From Clostridiales bacterium (GTDB taxonomy: Bacteria; Bacillota; Clostridia; Peptostreptococcales; Anaerovoracaceae), in NCBI GenBank assembly GCA_015243575.1, contig CP042469.1:3128929-3192928 (forward strand): DNA of 64,000 bases, given 5' to 3'. The notes below the pieces were generated by a model, which was not told the origin of the DNA, did no database searches, and saw only the letters and a list, made by a program, of their open reading frames with translations. How positions within the stretch are numbered: the stretch's first letter is position 1; each line of letters opens with the position of its first letter. Of this stretch, positions 40,943-49,560 are shown piece by piece. The translations under genes and the position numbers were made by a program.

Positions 40943-41479
40943 TCAGAACTTAGGCATATAGGCTGATTTTGTGCGTATCTCCATGGTAAGCGGCGGGAGT
41001 CTATCCCAGCCAAAGGACAAGGGGATTTCAATGGTAATGCGGGCGTCAGCTTCTAAATTATGCTCTGCACCGCCCGGCGTCAGGGGTGCGTTTGCAATAT
41101 CCACCGAAAGCCCGGAAAGGCGGTACTCATAGCCGCCCTTATCCTCTTTGATGTGATACCCTCCAACTTCCGCAGTTCCCAGCAGGTTGTCGAGCCGGTA
41201 GTATACATCATCGTAATCAAGGTTCTCCTGCCAGCTTTCGCCGGACAGGATATACCCCCCGGAATACCCTTCCCGCAGACCGTTATAGGCTTCATCGTAA
41301 TTGGTGGTTGCCACGGTAATCACGGCCTGCTGGAGTCCGTCACGGACACCGCTCACAATAATACCCAGCCTGAAGAACTCGGGAAGGGCACAGATCAGAA
41401 GCAGAATCCCTAAAATCAGGGCGATGGTGAGGGGTGTGGAATTACCTCGCCTGTCTTTCATTATCTTAATCAATTTCAT
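40943..41479 (-). CDS. TadE-like pseudopilin
   Basis: 178 aa. Short basic N-terminus followed by a hydrophobic helix (NSTPLTIALILGILLLICAL) and a mainly beta extracellular domain, the TadE/TadF plan of minor pilins of Tad/Flp systems. It precedes the DUF4320 gene, which has the same plan, and the TadC/TadB genes. GTGAGGTG precedes the ATG. Confidence 0.65.
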   Translation of the reverse strand: MKLIKIMKDRRGNSTPLTIALILGILLLICALPEFFRLGIIVSGVRDGLQQAVITVATTNYDEAYNGLREGYSGGYILSGESWQENLDYDDVYYRLDNLLGTAEVGGYHIKEDKGGYEYRLSGLSVDIANAPLTPGGAEHNLEADARITIEIPLSFGWDRLPPLTMEIRTKSAYMPKF

Positions 41480-41488
41480 GGCGTCACC

Positions 41489-41890
41489 TCACTTATAATA
41501 GACTTCGGACTTTCCCGTTGCCTTGGCCTGTATTTCAATGGGAAAGGAACCAAAGACGAAAAACCCGATGTCTACCGTGTCCGTCAGCAAAACCTCAATA
41601 TCACCGTTTAGCTGTACTTTTTTCCCGCTGTAATAATCACAGTCCCAGCGGATGGTTGGGTTAAGCCCGGTCTGCTCTCGCATATCGGCAATTCGGGAAT
41701 CCACATTGGTGCTGCCCTTGATTTCAGCCTCCCGCACAATCTCCACAGCAAAAATGTCAAGCTGCTGCTTGGCGGTAAACACAGGGAATAGCTGCACCGC
41801 AAAGGCCACCACCAGCAGCAGGCAGAGGATGCCCACCGCAACATCAATATACCCTTCGCCGCGCTTTCCTTTCAGTATCTTTCTCAGCAT
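41489..41890 (-). CDS. DUF4320 family pilin-like protein
   Basis: 133 aa. N-terminal basic KGKRGEGYIDVAVG followed by a hydrophobic helix (ILCLLLVVAFAVQLFPVF) and a small soluble domain. DUF4320 proteins are small TadE-like membrane proteins of conjugative elements. The RBS AAGGGGGTG lies before the ATG. Confidence 0.8.
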   Translation of the reverse strand: MLRKILKGKRGEGYIDVAVGILCLLLVVAFAVQLFPVFTAKQQLDIFAVEIVREAEIKGSTNVDSRIADMREQTGLNPTIRWDCDYYSGKKVQLNGDIEVLLTDTVDIGFFVFGSFPIEIQAKATGKSEVYYK

Positions 41891-41902
41891 AGTTACACCC
41901 CC

Positions 41903-42778
41903 TTAAAACATTCCCGACATAGCGCCGAGAATCTGATAGCCCATAACGCCCATATACAGGAGCAGCATACAGCCAAGGAGTAGAAAGGAAAACTTACGGA
42001 TTTTGGGCGGGCGCTCCATAGCCAGCCTTTTTAATCTCTGTAATTCAAGCTGCTTCATGTCATGGGATAACATTTGGAAGAAGGTAACGCCATCGTCCCC
42101 TCGAAGCACGCCGATCAGCCCCCTCACCACATCCGAGAGCATGGCGCTGGATACTCTGGCCTCAAAGCGTGTCAGCGCTCCCTCATAGTTGCCGGTACGC
42201 ATATCCGAGGTGGTGATGGCAAGCTCATTTTTCAGAGCTTTCCCAGCATTTTTCTGATAGCTTTCCAAAATGGAAAGTACATCACGGGTTGCTTTCAGCT
42301 CCTGTACCAGCGTCGCAACAAAGCGGGGCAATTCGTATTCAATCTCCTGCCGCCTTACGGTAATGAGCTTTTCGGCTTTGGTGCTTTCTGTAAAATACAC
42401 CGCAATGCCTATAATCGCAAACGCCGGGGAAAGGATAGGGGCAAGCAGCAGGCAGGGAAATACCCCTGCAAAGATCAGACCGGCTTTCACCATGGCCTGT
42501 GCCGCATATACCTCGGCAGTCATAGGGATTCCCGCAGATTTTAACACTGCCGTGAGCTTGCGTTTTCTGTATTCATCCATGGGCAGAACCTTGGAAAGCC
42601 TTGCCGCCAGTTCCATGATAAAGGCGTCCGAGTCCCGTGCCTTTTTCCGTTCCCGTTTGCCCATGCCAAGAATTGCCTTGGTCGCCTTATAGGTCGGTAC
42701 GTTCAGCAGCTCCGCCGAAATTAGATAAAGCCCTGCTGTGAAAAACAGGGCAAAGAAAAGTAGAATCATATTCTGCAC
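41903..42778 (-). CDS. tadC: Tad pilus inner-membrane protein TadC-like (T2SSF)
   Basis: 291 aa. Type II secretion F domain (about 120-270) with helices at the N-terminus (ILLFFALFFTAGLYLISAEL), centre (LIFAGVFPCLLLAPILSPAF) and C-terminus. The cytoplasmic loop has TLVQELKATRDVLSILESYQ. Together with the following TadB homologue it forms the pilus platform driven by the CpaF ATPase. GTG start at 42778 with AGGAGGTG upstream. Confidence 0.82.
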   Translation of the reverse strand: MQNMILLFFALFFTAGLYLISAELLNVPTYKATKAILGMGKRERKKARDSDAFIMELAARLSKVLPMDEYRKRKLTAVLKSAGIPMTAEVYAAQAMVKAGLIFAGVFPCLLLAPILSPAFAIIGIAVYFTESTKAEKLITVRRQEIEYELPRFVATLVQELKATRDVLSILESYQKNAGKALKNELAITTSDMRTGNYEGALTRFEARVSSAMLSDVVRGLIGVLRGDDGVTFFQMLSHDMKQLELQRLKRLAMERPPKIRKFSFLLLGCMLLLYMGVMGYQILGAMSGMF

Positions 42779-42792
42779 AGTGAAAGCACCTC

Positions 42793-43725
42793 CTAACGCT
42801 TATATTCAATGGGACGGGTATGCTTGGCGACGGCGGCCACCGACAGGAAAATCACTCCGGCGCAGATTGCCAGCAGCACCTTTCCAAACTCGGTGAACAT
42901 CAGGGTATGATACCAGTCCCGATTGAGAAAGTACATGAGTGGAATACTGCCAAGCAGAAGCACCACCATGGTGATGTATTCTTTGACGGGCTCAAACAAA
43001 AGAAGGTCAAGCTCTGCCGACACCACACGCATATCCGACAGCTTGGCAACGATGGGCGGCAGGATTGTTTTCAGGTTGTAATCGTCCTGACACGCAATTA
43101 CCGCATCCACCCATTCGTGAAAGACACTGTTGTCAATCCCAACCTTTAATCCCTCCAAGGCTTCCTTGGTATTGGAGTTGATGAGCTTGGCCTGCAGCAG
43201 GAAGTTGCGGAATACCTCTGCTACCGGCGGATTCAAATAAGGCTGGTTTTCTTCAATGGCACGGATGATGGTGTTCTTTCCTCTTAGGTAACTGGTGGTG
43301 ATGATGGATAAGGCGGTTTCCAATTCCGTGTTGATTTGCTTTTTATGCCGCCCTGCCGTGAGCTTCACATAATAAAAAGGCAGGAGCGCCAAGCCTGCCG
43401 CCAGTACCGGTACAAGATAGCCGTTTTTCATGGAAAGGGCAATCCTAGCCCCTACCACAAACAGCAGCATGGACAGGATGCAAAGAGCGGTAAACATACC
43501 GCTCTTGCCTGTGACACGCAGAATCTCTCTTGTTTCCAGAAAGAGCAGCTTTAAGCCCTTTGGCTGTTTGTTCTTCCGGCTCTTTCTGATTTTACTTTTC
43601 ATTGTGGTTTTCTGTGGACGGACATAATTCGCCAGCCCTTCAAAAAAAGTAAAGGGCGATAACGAAAGCAGAATAAAGCTGCCCGTTACCGCCAGTAAAA
43701 ACGCTATTGTTATCAATATTGTCAA
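42793..43725 (-). CDS. tadB: Tad pilus inner-membrane protein TadB-like
   Basis: 310 aa with N-terminal (ITIAFLLAVTGSFILLSLSP), middle and C-terminal transmembrane helices and a T2SSF-type cytoplasmic domain (about 140-250, LETALSIITTSYLRGKNTII). Platform partner of the TadC-like protein. The start is a TTG at 43725 after GGAGGC. Confidence 0.8.
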   Translation of the reverse strand: MTILITIAFLLAVTGSFILLSLSPFTFFEGLANYVRPQKTTMKSKIRKSRKNKQPKGLKLLFLETREILRVTGKSGMFTALCILSMLLFVVGARIALSMKNGYLVPVLAAGLALLPFYYVKLTAGRHKKQINTELETALSIITTSYLRGKNTIIRAIEENQPYLNPPVAEVFRNFLLQAKLINSNTKEALEGLKVGIDNSVFHEWVDAVIACQDDYNLKTILPPIVAKLSDMRVVSAELDLLLFEPVKEYITMVVLLLGSIPLMYFLNRDWYHTLMFTEFGKVLLAICAGVIFLSVAAVAKHTRPIEYKR

Positions 43726-43729
43726 TGTT

Positions 43730-44599
43730 CTATGCCTCCATTTCCTCTAAATCCTCCATTAAATCCTCATAGCCTTTATACCGGGTCACGGTATCCGTCA
43801 CCTCATGCAGATGGTCAACCATATCCCGGTGGCTTTCCGGCAAACTCTGAGAAGCAATTTCCTTTCTCATATCGGAATAGCTCCCCAAGAAGCCCCAGCA
43901 GCTATCCGTTTCCTCGCCGTTTTCATAAAGCCGAAAGCCATAGCACTGCCCGGAAAGATAGCAGTCATAGCTCTCCACCTCGGATTTCAGAAGGGCTTCG
44001 GCCTTTTCTCTGCTTTCCGGGGTCAGGCTGCCGTACTCCTTTTCCATATCCTCCGGCGTGGCGTAAATCCATCCCACCTGACCGGAATCCCACTCGGCGT
44101 GCTGCGCTCTCCCTAAAAAGGAGCCGGTTGACATACGCAGCATGGAGTGGTCGTAGAGGTTTAAGGGTAGGATGATATTCTTTTCCGCAGCCAGCAGATA
44201 AAGGTCAGGGTTTGGCAGGGTGTCCACAAGGCTTTCAAAAATCTCCTGCCGGTTTGCTTCCAGCTTGCCGGGAAAGGAAGCCTCATCGTACCATTTCTTG
44301 AAGTGGGTATCATAGCTCCTGATTTCCCAGCTTGCCGCAGCGCGGTCATATTCCAGTTTCACGCTGTCTGCCTTGCCGGATTTCACATAATCAATGACTG
44401 TATCCGGCGAAACGCTGTTCATTACCAACTCTTTGAACAGCTCGTTTGTATCCTCAAAATTGTGTTCATCCCCAAGATTATACCGCCTGTGCCAGCAAGC
44501 CATATGGCCGAAGTTATCATAATCAGTGCGGGGATTTAGGGGTTCATCATCCATCATAATTTGTAGAAGATACGGCGCTTTATAAGCGACCATGCTCAT
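43730..44599 (-). CDS. Conjugative-element protein of unknown function, acidic C-terminus
   Basis: 289 aa, soluble, acidic. No family recognised. A central segment (LYDHSMLRMSTGSFLGRAQH, WIYATPEDMEKEYG) reads like the antirestriction/LPD-type small domains common in Firmicutes elements. It ends DLMEDLEEMEA, close to the acidic MER tails of other proteins here. It is embedded between CpaF/TadA and TadB genes, four bases from the latter. Confidence 0.65.
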   Translation of the reverse strand: MSMVAYKAPYLLQIMMDDEPLNPRTDYDNFGHMACWHRRYNLGDEHNFEDTNELFKELVMNSVSPDTVIDYVKSGKADSVKLEYDRAAASWEIRSYDTHFKKWYDEASFPGKLEANRQEIFESLVDTLPNPDLYLLAAEKNIILPLNLYDHSMLRMSTGSFLGRAQHAEWDSGQVGWIYATPEDMEKEYGSLTPESREKAEALLKSEVESYDCYLSGQCYGFRLYENGEETDSCWGFLGSYSDMRKEIASQSLPESHRDMVDHLHEVTDTVTRYKGYEDLMEDLEEMEA

Positions 44600-44614
44600 A
44601 AAAATGCACCTCCT

Positions 44615-45970
44615 TTATGCGCTTAAAAGCCGCTGCTGCAAGGACAGCGGCATACCGTTTTCACGAAGCCGCTTGCACAGGCTTTCGGATGGACCGTTTA
44701 CTTTTTCATAATGCCCTATGATCTTGGCTTTTCCGTTTTCCATGCGGTTGTCGGTGATGTTAAAGCGGTACAAGGTGCGCATAATCGGCACACCGGCTTT
44801 TACGCCCACGCACTCGGCAATTTCCATCAGGCGGCGGCTGTTGTCCTCCAGCTTCTTGGCAAAGGCCACGATGGGAAAGCCCCTTGTGGCAAGCCCCATC
44901 AGGGTGGCGTCATCCATGGAGCTGCTTTCCTTGCAGAGTGCCGCCATGCGGTAATAGGTGTCCTCACAGCCGTTGGCGTGAATGGTGGTCAAAGAGGTAT
45001 GCCCGGTATTGGCCGCCTTAATTGCTTGCAGGCTTTCCTCGCTTTTCATCTCCGCAACCACCAGAAAATCCGGGTGCATGGTAAGAGCCAGTTCCAAGAG
45101 CTTTACCATGGATACCACCTGTTTGGGATCGTCAGACTCCTTGGTAATAAAGTGAATGACATTATTCAGGACCCTGCCCAACTCGTCACGCTTCACGCTG
45201 TCGAACTCACGACAGCCCTTTTCAATGGTAATCAGCCGCTTATCATTGGAAATCTGGTCGAGTATCCAGCTCATCAAAGTGGTTTTGCCGGAGGAAGTGG
45301 CCCCGGTCATACACATGGAAACGCCATAATTAAAAAACACCGAGAGCATATCCAACATCTCGGCGGTGGCTGTGCCATAAGTGACAAATTCCTCTTTTTT
45401 CAGCTTGCGGGGATTGACGATACGAATGGATACAGACAAACCCTTGTCCTCGTCCACGATACCCGGAGAGGTAGCCGTAATACGGATTTTGTTGGACAGA
45501 TGCCCAATGACATAGGGCTTGGCATTATCGAGTATCATGCCGGACTTATGCAGCATACGCTTGATGACATCAAGGGCGTGCTGGGGTGAGGTAAACCGTT
45601 CCTTGGTGGGCAGCACCTCACCGTTTGCGTAAATGACCTTCACATCATCCCACTGGTTGATGTTCACTTCCTCCACATCATTTCGGTAGAGGTATTTGGA
45701 CAGGAAGGAAAAGCCGGTCATTTCTCCGTACAGAAGCTCGGCAAGCTCCTCCTGTTCCATGCCTTCCACACCAAGCCGCTGTTCTTCAAGGTATTTTCGG
45801 ATGTAGCTGTGAATCAGAGCACGGCTCTGGTCAGGGTCATCCTTTAGGGTTCCTGCATAATTTTTGCTGATGTGTTCCTGCACTTCCCTCAAAACCTCGG
45901 CAAAAGGGCGCAGATGGATTTCCCCACCCATCAGTCCTGCGTTATCATGAATATTTAAGATGTTCTGCAA
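44615..45970 (-). CDS. tadA: CpaF/TadA-type secretion ATPase
   Basis: 451 aa. Hexameric ATPase of Tad/Flp pilus export or type IV secretion (VirB11 superfamily). Visible: Walker A (TGATSSGKTTLMSW, about 225), Asp-box and Walker B (FLVVAEMKSEESLQAI), and the His box TGHTSLTTIHANG. TTG start at 45970 after GGAGGAC, overlapping the preceding gene by 16 bases. Confidence 0.92.
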   Translation of the reverse strand: MQNILNIHDNAGLMGGEIHLRPFAEVLREVQEHISKNYAGTLKDDPDQSRALIHSYIRKYLEEQRLGVEGMEQEELAELLYGEMTGFSFLSKYLYRNDVEEVNINQWDDVKVIYANGEVLPTKERFTSPQHALDVIKRMLHKSGMILDNAKPYVIGHLSNKIRITATSPGIVDEDKGLSVSIRIVNPRKLKKEEFVTYGTATAEMLDMLSVFFNYGVSMCMTGATSSGKTTLMSWILDQISNDKRLITIEKGCREFDSVKRDELGRVLNNVIHFITKESDDPKQVVSMVKLLELALTMHPDFLVVAEMKSEESLQAIKAANTGHTSLTTIHANGCEDTYYRMAALCKESSSMDDATLMGLATRGFPIVAFAKKLEDNSRRLMEIAECVGVKAGVPIMRTLYRFNITDNRMENGKAKIIGHYEKVNGPSESLCKRLRENGMPLSLQQRLLSA

Positions 45971-46428
45971 GTTTTGTCCTCCTTTCGGACCAGGATAATT
46001 TCATACAAATACTTCGGGCAGACTGGAGCCTTATCGGTTCTCGGTCTGCCCGGTTGGTTCCAGCTCCCGCCCTTGCTGGTATAGCAGTAGGAAAATCCGC
46101 TTGCCAAAAGGCTTTTGCCGTTTTCCTCCGCTAAAATATAGGTAATGAGTCGCTGATAGCCCAGCGCCTTTGCCGCACAGCGGCAGGCTCCGTATAGTTT
46201 AGAGCAGGCGTTCCTCGTGCCGTCCGTACAGAGCCGCAGAACCTCCACAGTCATACACTGGTCAATACGGCGGGAGCGCGGTCTGCCCACAATAGCGACA
46301 CCGCACAGCCTGCTATCCTCGAAACAGGCAAGGGAAAATCGGTGTCCCCGCACAGCTCCGTGATGCCGGTGATGTGCCGTCACATAGGCATTGGCATCTT
46401 TCAGTTCTATATGGCTGATGGTGAGCAC
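45955..46428 (-). CDS. XF1762 family protein
   Basis: 157 aa. Contains AYVTAHHRHHGAVRGHRFSL, GRPRSRR and GACRCAAKALGYQRLITYIL, a compact GNAT-like fold found mostly in phage and mobile elements. It starts with GTG overlapping the stop of the TadZ-like gene. Function is not known; acetyltransferase-like chemistry is a possibility. Confidence 0.8.
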   Translation of the reverse strand: MLTISHIELKDANAYVTAHHRHHGAVRGHRFSLACFEDSRLCGVAIVGRPRSRRIDQCMTVEVLRLCTDGTRNACSKLYGACRCAAKALGYQRLITYILAEENGKSLLASGFSYCYTSKGGSWNQPGRPRTDKAPVCPKYLYEIILVRKEDKTCRTS

Positions 46429-47291
46429 TAAAACTCACCCCGGTTTTTTGCAAAGGGCAATCGAAAAGCCGGTTTTGCTTTTTGCTTTTCATTCTGCTTT
46501 GCGCCCTCTGTGTCCGTTGCCTCAGCGGGTGAAGCGGACCTTGTCTTGGATTTCACTGCGTGTATTCCCAAAAGCCGTTCCACTCCAGCGGTATATCCGG
46601 TGCTTTCCGGCTGGGCCAGCGGGGTCAGCAATGCCAGTTCATCATACTGCTGCTCCAGTTCCGGCACATAGGGCAGCACAAAATCCGTGCCGCCGTATTG
46701 CTGGGCGGCAGACTCCCAATCCTGCCCTGCTTTCAGGTTGCCGATTACGGTCTGATGGGTATCCTTTCGGAAACGGCTGTCCGCCAGCATGGAGTCATGG
46801 GTCAGATAATAGGAAACGCCCTTTAGGTTGGCCGTCCCCAGCCTGAAAACCCTGTCCGCTAGCTCTATCGCCACAATGGATGCCGGGTCAGCTTCAAATG
46901 CGGAGGTACAGTCGATGATGACATGATCGGCCAGATACCGGAGCAGGATAAAAAACTCCACCGCCTTATCCCGAGTGATTTGCGGATACCACATCAGGCT
47001 TTCTCCTGCCCGGTATCCCAAAAAGCTGATGTATTCGTTCTTTTCTGTCGGCACACAGGCATTCAGGAGCTTGGCCTGCGTCAGTGCCGGAGCCGTCAAA
47101 AGACTGCCCAGCGAAGTGTCGTGGTTCGTATCGGCAGGCAGGACTGTGGGAATGACCGGTGTAAACGGATCGCAGAATACCACAATGACATTCTTTTTTG
47201 CCGCCGAAAGCGTCAGGGCAAGTTTAAGGGCAGCGGTGGTTTTCCCGCTGCCCGGACTGCCCATGACGGCAATCATCTTGTCTTTTATCAT
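46428..47291 (-). CDS. TadZ/ParA-like P-loop ATPase, second copy
   Basis: 287 aa. Walker A near the N-terminus (AVMGSPGSGKTTAALKLALT) with an intact Lys, and HVIIDCTSAFEADP as a Walker-B-like strand. The C-terminal 50 residues are basic and disordered. The position next to CpaF/TadA and TadBC suggests the TadZ/CpaE role of placing the secretion machine. RBS GGAGGGC before the ATG. The gene before it is only a broken tail (47312-47412). Confidence 0.75.
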   Translation of the reverse strand: MIKDKMIAVMGSPGSGKTTAALKLALTLSAAKKNVIVVFCDPFTPVIPTVLPADTNHDTSLGSLLTAPALTQAKLLNACVPTEKNEYISFLGYRAGESLMWYPQITRDKAVEFFILLRYLADHVIIDCTSAFEADPASIVAIELADRVFRLGTANLKGVSYYLTHDSMLADSRFRKDTHQTVIGNLKAGQDWESAAQQYGGTDFVLPYVPELEQQYDELALLTPLAQPESTGYTAGVERLLGIHAVKSKTRSASPAEATDTEGAKQNEKQKAKPAFRLPFAKNRGEF

Positions 47292-47311
47292 AAAATTTTG
47301 CCCTCCATTCC

Positions 47312-47412
47312 TTATTCCTGCCCTGCGGATTCTGTACCGCTTTCCGCTGTGTCATCGGAAGAAATACCGGCAGGCGATGCCCCCGCGCTATGGTTATCTT
47401 CGCTTTCATAGG
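47312..47412 (-). pseudogene. C-terminal tail of a lost gene, probably CpaB/SAF
   Basis: A minus-strand frame reads RITYESEDNHSAGASPAG and ends GTESAGQE at 47312, with a Ser/Glu/Gly-rich composition typical of a protein tail. It has no start: upstream it runs into the methyltransferase fragment in another frame. The position before TadZ and CpaF is where CpaB/RcpC (SAF domain) genes usually stand, so this is probably the remnant of one. The identity is inference. Confidence 0.45.
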
Positions 47413-48200
47413 TGATCCTGTGTTGTCAGCGTAAAGCTGGGTTCTCCCGGCTCTTTGAACCGTCTGCCGTTCTGGCGCTTTTTCATGCGGTCGGGAGTGA
47501 TGACCGCCATCACACAGTCCGGGTGTCCATGGCATAAAAAAATACCGGAGGTTTCCCCCCGGTGGTTGCCGATACCTGAATACTGTCTTGCCCGGATACA
47601 CCGGGCGTTTTCCGTCAGTTCCGCATCCTCATTCATATCAATAAAAGCAGCACAGGTCTGGACTTGTGCAGGAACGGCAACCTTTAATCCCTCTCCCTTA
47701 TTCGTCGTGAGTGTTGGCGAAAGACCGTGCGTGTCGTATACGTTTCCATTCATACCATTGCCGCTCGGATTGGTATTGCCCAAGCAGACGATACCTCCCG
47801 CATGACTACTCCGCCCGGTATCGTGATTGAAGGCGGTGAACGCCTCACAAGGCGGAATTTCTGAAAGCACGGCATTCTGATCCTGATTTCGATTTAGACC
47901 ACGGGTATCGCTGGCGGTCAAGGTATGGGCATGGCTGATAGCGCCTGTAATACCCTCCCTTCGGTTAACCGACACAGCATAAAGCCCCGTGCGTCCGGCA
48001 AAGCCGCCGCCCTCTGCCGTCAGGGTGACGGAAACACCGCTTATGTCATAGACTCGTTTTCCTTGGCTTCCACCGATAAGCTGCTTAACAGGCGCTGTGT
48101 TTGCTCCGCCGATAGGAAATACTTTTCGTCCACGGATTCCTCCAAAATGTCCAACAAGGTACACCCGCTCCCGGTGCTGGGGGACGAAGAAGTCTTTTGA
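47406..48200 (-). pseudogene. C5-cytosine DNA methyltransferase fragment, cut at both ends
   Basis: The frame enters from the RIT end as KDFFVPQHRERVYLVGHFGG, which is motif VIII of C5 methyltransferases, then continues through a recognition-domain-like region to QNGRRFKEPGEPSFTLTTQD and stops at 47406. The catalytic part (motifs I, IV with Pro-Cys, and VI) and the C-terminal motifs IX-X are missing. No start codon fits except a possible MYLVGHFGG from misannotation. It cannot be an active enzyme. The 5' cut coincides exactly with the RIT terminal repeat at 48201. Confidence 0.85.
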
Positions 48201-48237
48201 TAATGTAAAGTTAAAAATAATGTAAAGTCACCTCCTT
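48201..48237. repeat. RIT left terminal inverted repeat
   Basis: 37 bp, exact reverse complement of 51641-51677. It contains the 11-bp direct repeat TAATGTAAAGT twice at a 17-bp period, probably recombinase core/arm sites, and ends inward with CACCTCCTT. Read outward, it places an AAGGAGGTGA ribosome-binding-like sequence facing the flanking gene. Confidence 0.95.
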
Positions 48238-48342
48238 AAAGTGCTATAATTTCCAGCGTAATCTATCGTCAAACTCAACATAATTCTCTACAATCTTATT
48301 GGGCGGACAGAGTCCACCACAATAAGACTGGAGGTTATGAAG

Positions 48343-49560
48343 ATGAAACAGGAACAAAGTACAAAGGAATTAGAAATCAAAGCCCTAATCTCAGGAGCCA
48401 AATCCCATTTAGCCCAAATCGGCTACCGGCCACGTACAATCGAGCGATTAGATGCAGTTTGGAAAATGTTAGCAGCTTACTGTGATTCGCAGGGCACATC
48501 AGTATTGACGGCGGAATTAGGCCGCGCGTTTGTTTGGGAACGGTATGGTTCAACTCTTGGAGAAAAGGACACATCGCACAATGTCAACCGAGCGGTTCAT
48601 CTCCTACTGGATTTTCAAAAGTTCGGTATGGTATTTAAGCAGTCGAATATGACAATAAAAGAGTTTTCAGAACCATACCATAATCTTTTTGAAGGCTTTT
48701 TGGAGCATCTACGTCAGGAAGGCGTGTCAGACGGTTCAATCAGGACATGGAGAAGCCGCCTGTTCCGGTTTGAGTATTTTCTAATAAACAATGGCGTGGC
48801 GCATTTTTCCCAAATTGAATTGCATCACGTCAACACATATATTGAATCGCTTGCCGGATTTTCCTCTGGAACTGTTGGCGGGACAATTAAAATCCTCGGC
48901 AGGTTATTTGATTATTCTTTGGAAAACGGATACCATCACAAAAGCTTCTCCGAAGTTCTGCCAAATGTGCGCCGGATAAAGAAATACCGCATTCCAACCG
49001 TATTCACAGCCAATGAAGTGGAACGTATTTTAAAATCAGTCGACCGAAACAATCCAATCGGAAGACGGAATTATGCCATTCTTATACTTGTAGCAAAACT
49101 TGGGTTGCGTATCAGCGATGCCCGGCTACTGCGTTTTGATTCCATCGACTGGCATAACAAACGTCTGTCTATAACCCAAAAGAAAACCGGCGTCCCTCTG
49201 GACCTGCCGCTGCTTGACGATGTCGGCTGGGCGATTATTGAATACCTGAAAAATGGCCGTCCAGAAACAGGCAGCGAATACATCTTTGTCCGACATTCCG
49301 CTCCTTATGGCCCATTGACGGACACTCTCCGTAAAACGGTTGTGAACGCCATTCAAAAAGCCGGAATCAAGACTCCGGCAGATAAACCAATTGGTATGCA
49401 TACATTCCGCCACAGCATTGCATCATCCATGCTTGCCAACGGAGCAAAACTGACAGAGATTGCCCAAACTTTAGGGCATGCTATGCCGGAAAGCACACAG
49501 ACATACATCAGCGTCGATGTTGAATTGCTTCGTCAGTGTGCGCTGGAGGTGACGATATGA
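48343..49560 (+). CDS. RIT tyrosine recombinase A
   Basis: About 405 aa. SAM-like N-terminal core-binding domain (about 115-200), then the catalytic domain with Arg (LVAKLGLRISDARLL), HxxR (HTFRHS), GH (TLGHAMPES) and the nucleophile Tyr in TQTYISVD. The ATG at 48343 is preferred over 48337 because GGAGG is only two bases from the first ATG. The end overlaps recombinase B by ATGA. Plus strand, opposite to the surrounding element train. Confidence 0.92.
   Translation: MKQEQSTKELEIKALISGAKSHLAQIGYRPRTIERLDAVWKMLAAYCDSQGTSVLTAELGRAFVWERYGSTLGEKDTSHNVNRAVHLLLDFQKFGMVFKQSNMTIKEFSEPYHNLFEGFLEHLRQEGVSDGSIRTWRSRLFRFEYFLINNGVAHFSQIELHHVNTYIESLAGFSSGTVGGTIKILGRLFDYSLENGYHHKSFSEVLPNVRRIKKYRIPTVFTANEVERILKSVDRNNPIGRRNYAILILVAKLGLRISDARLLRFDSIDWHNKRLSITQKKTGVPLDLPLLDDVGWAIIEYLKNGRPETGSEYIFVRHSAPYGPLTDTLRKTVVNAIQKAGIKTPADKPIGMHTFRHSIASSMLANGAKLTEIAQTLGHAMPESTQTYISVDVELLRQCALEVTI

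Noticed and set aside
44711-45589. 292-aa plus-strand ORF
   Set aside because: Antisense to the CpaF/TadA ATPase with complete motifs.
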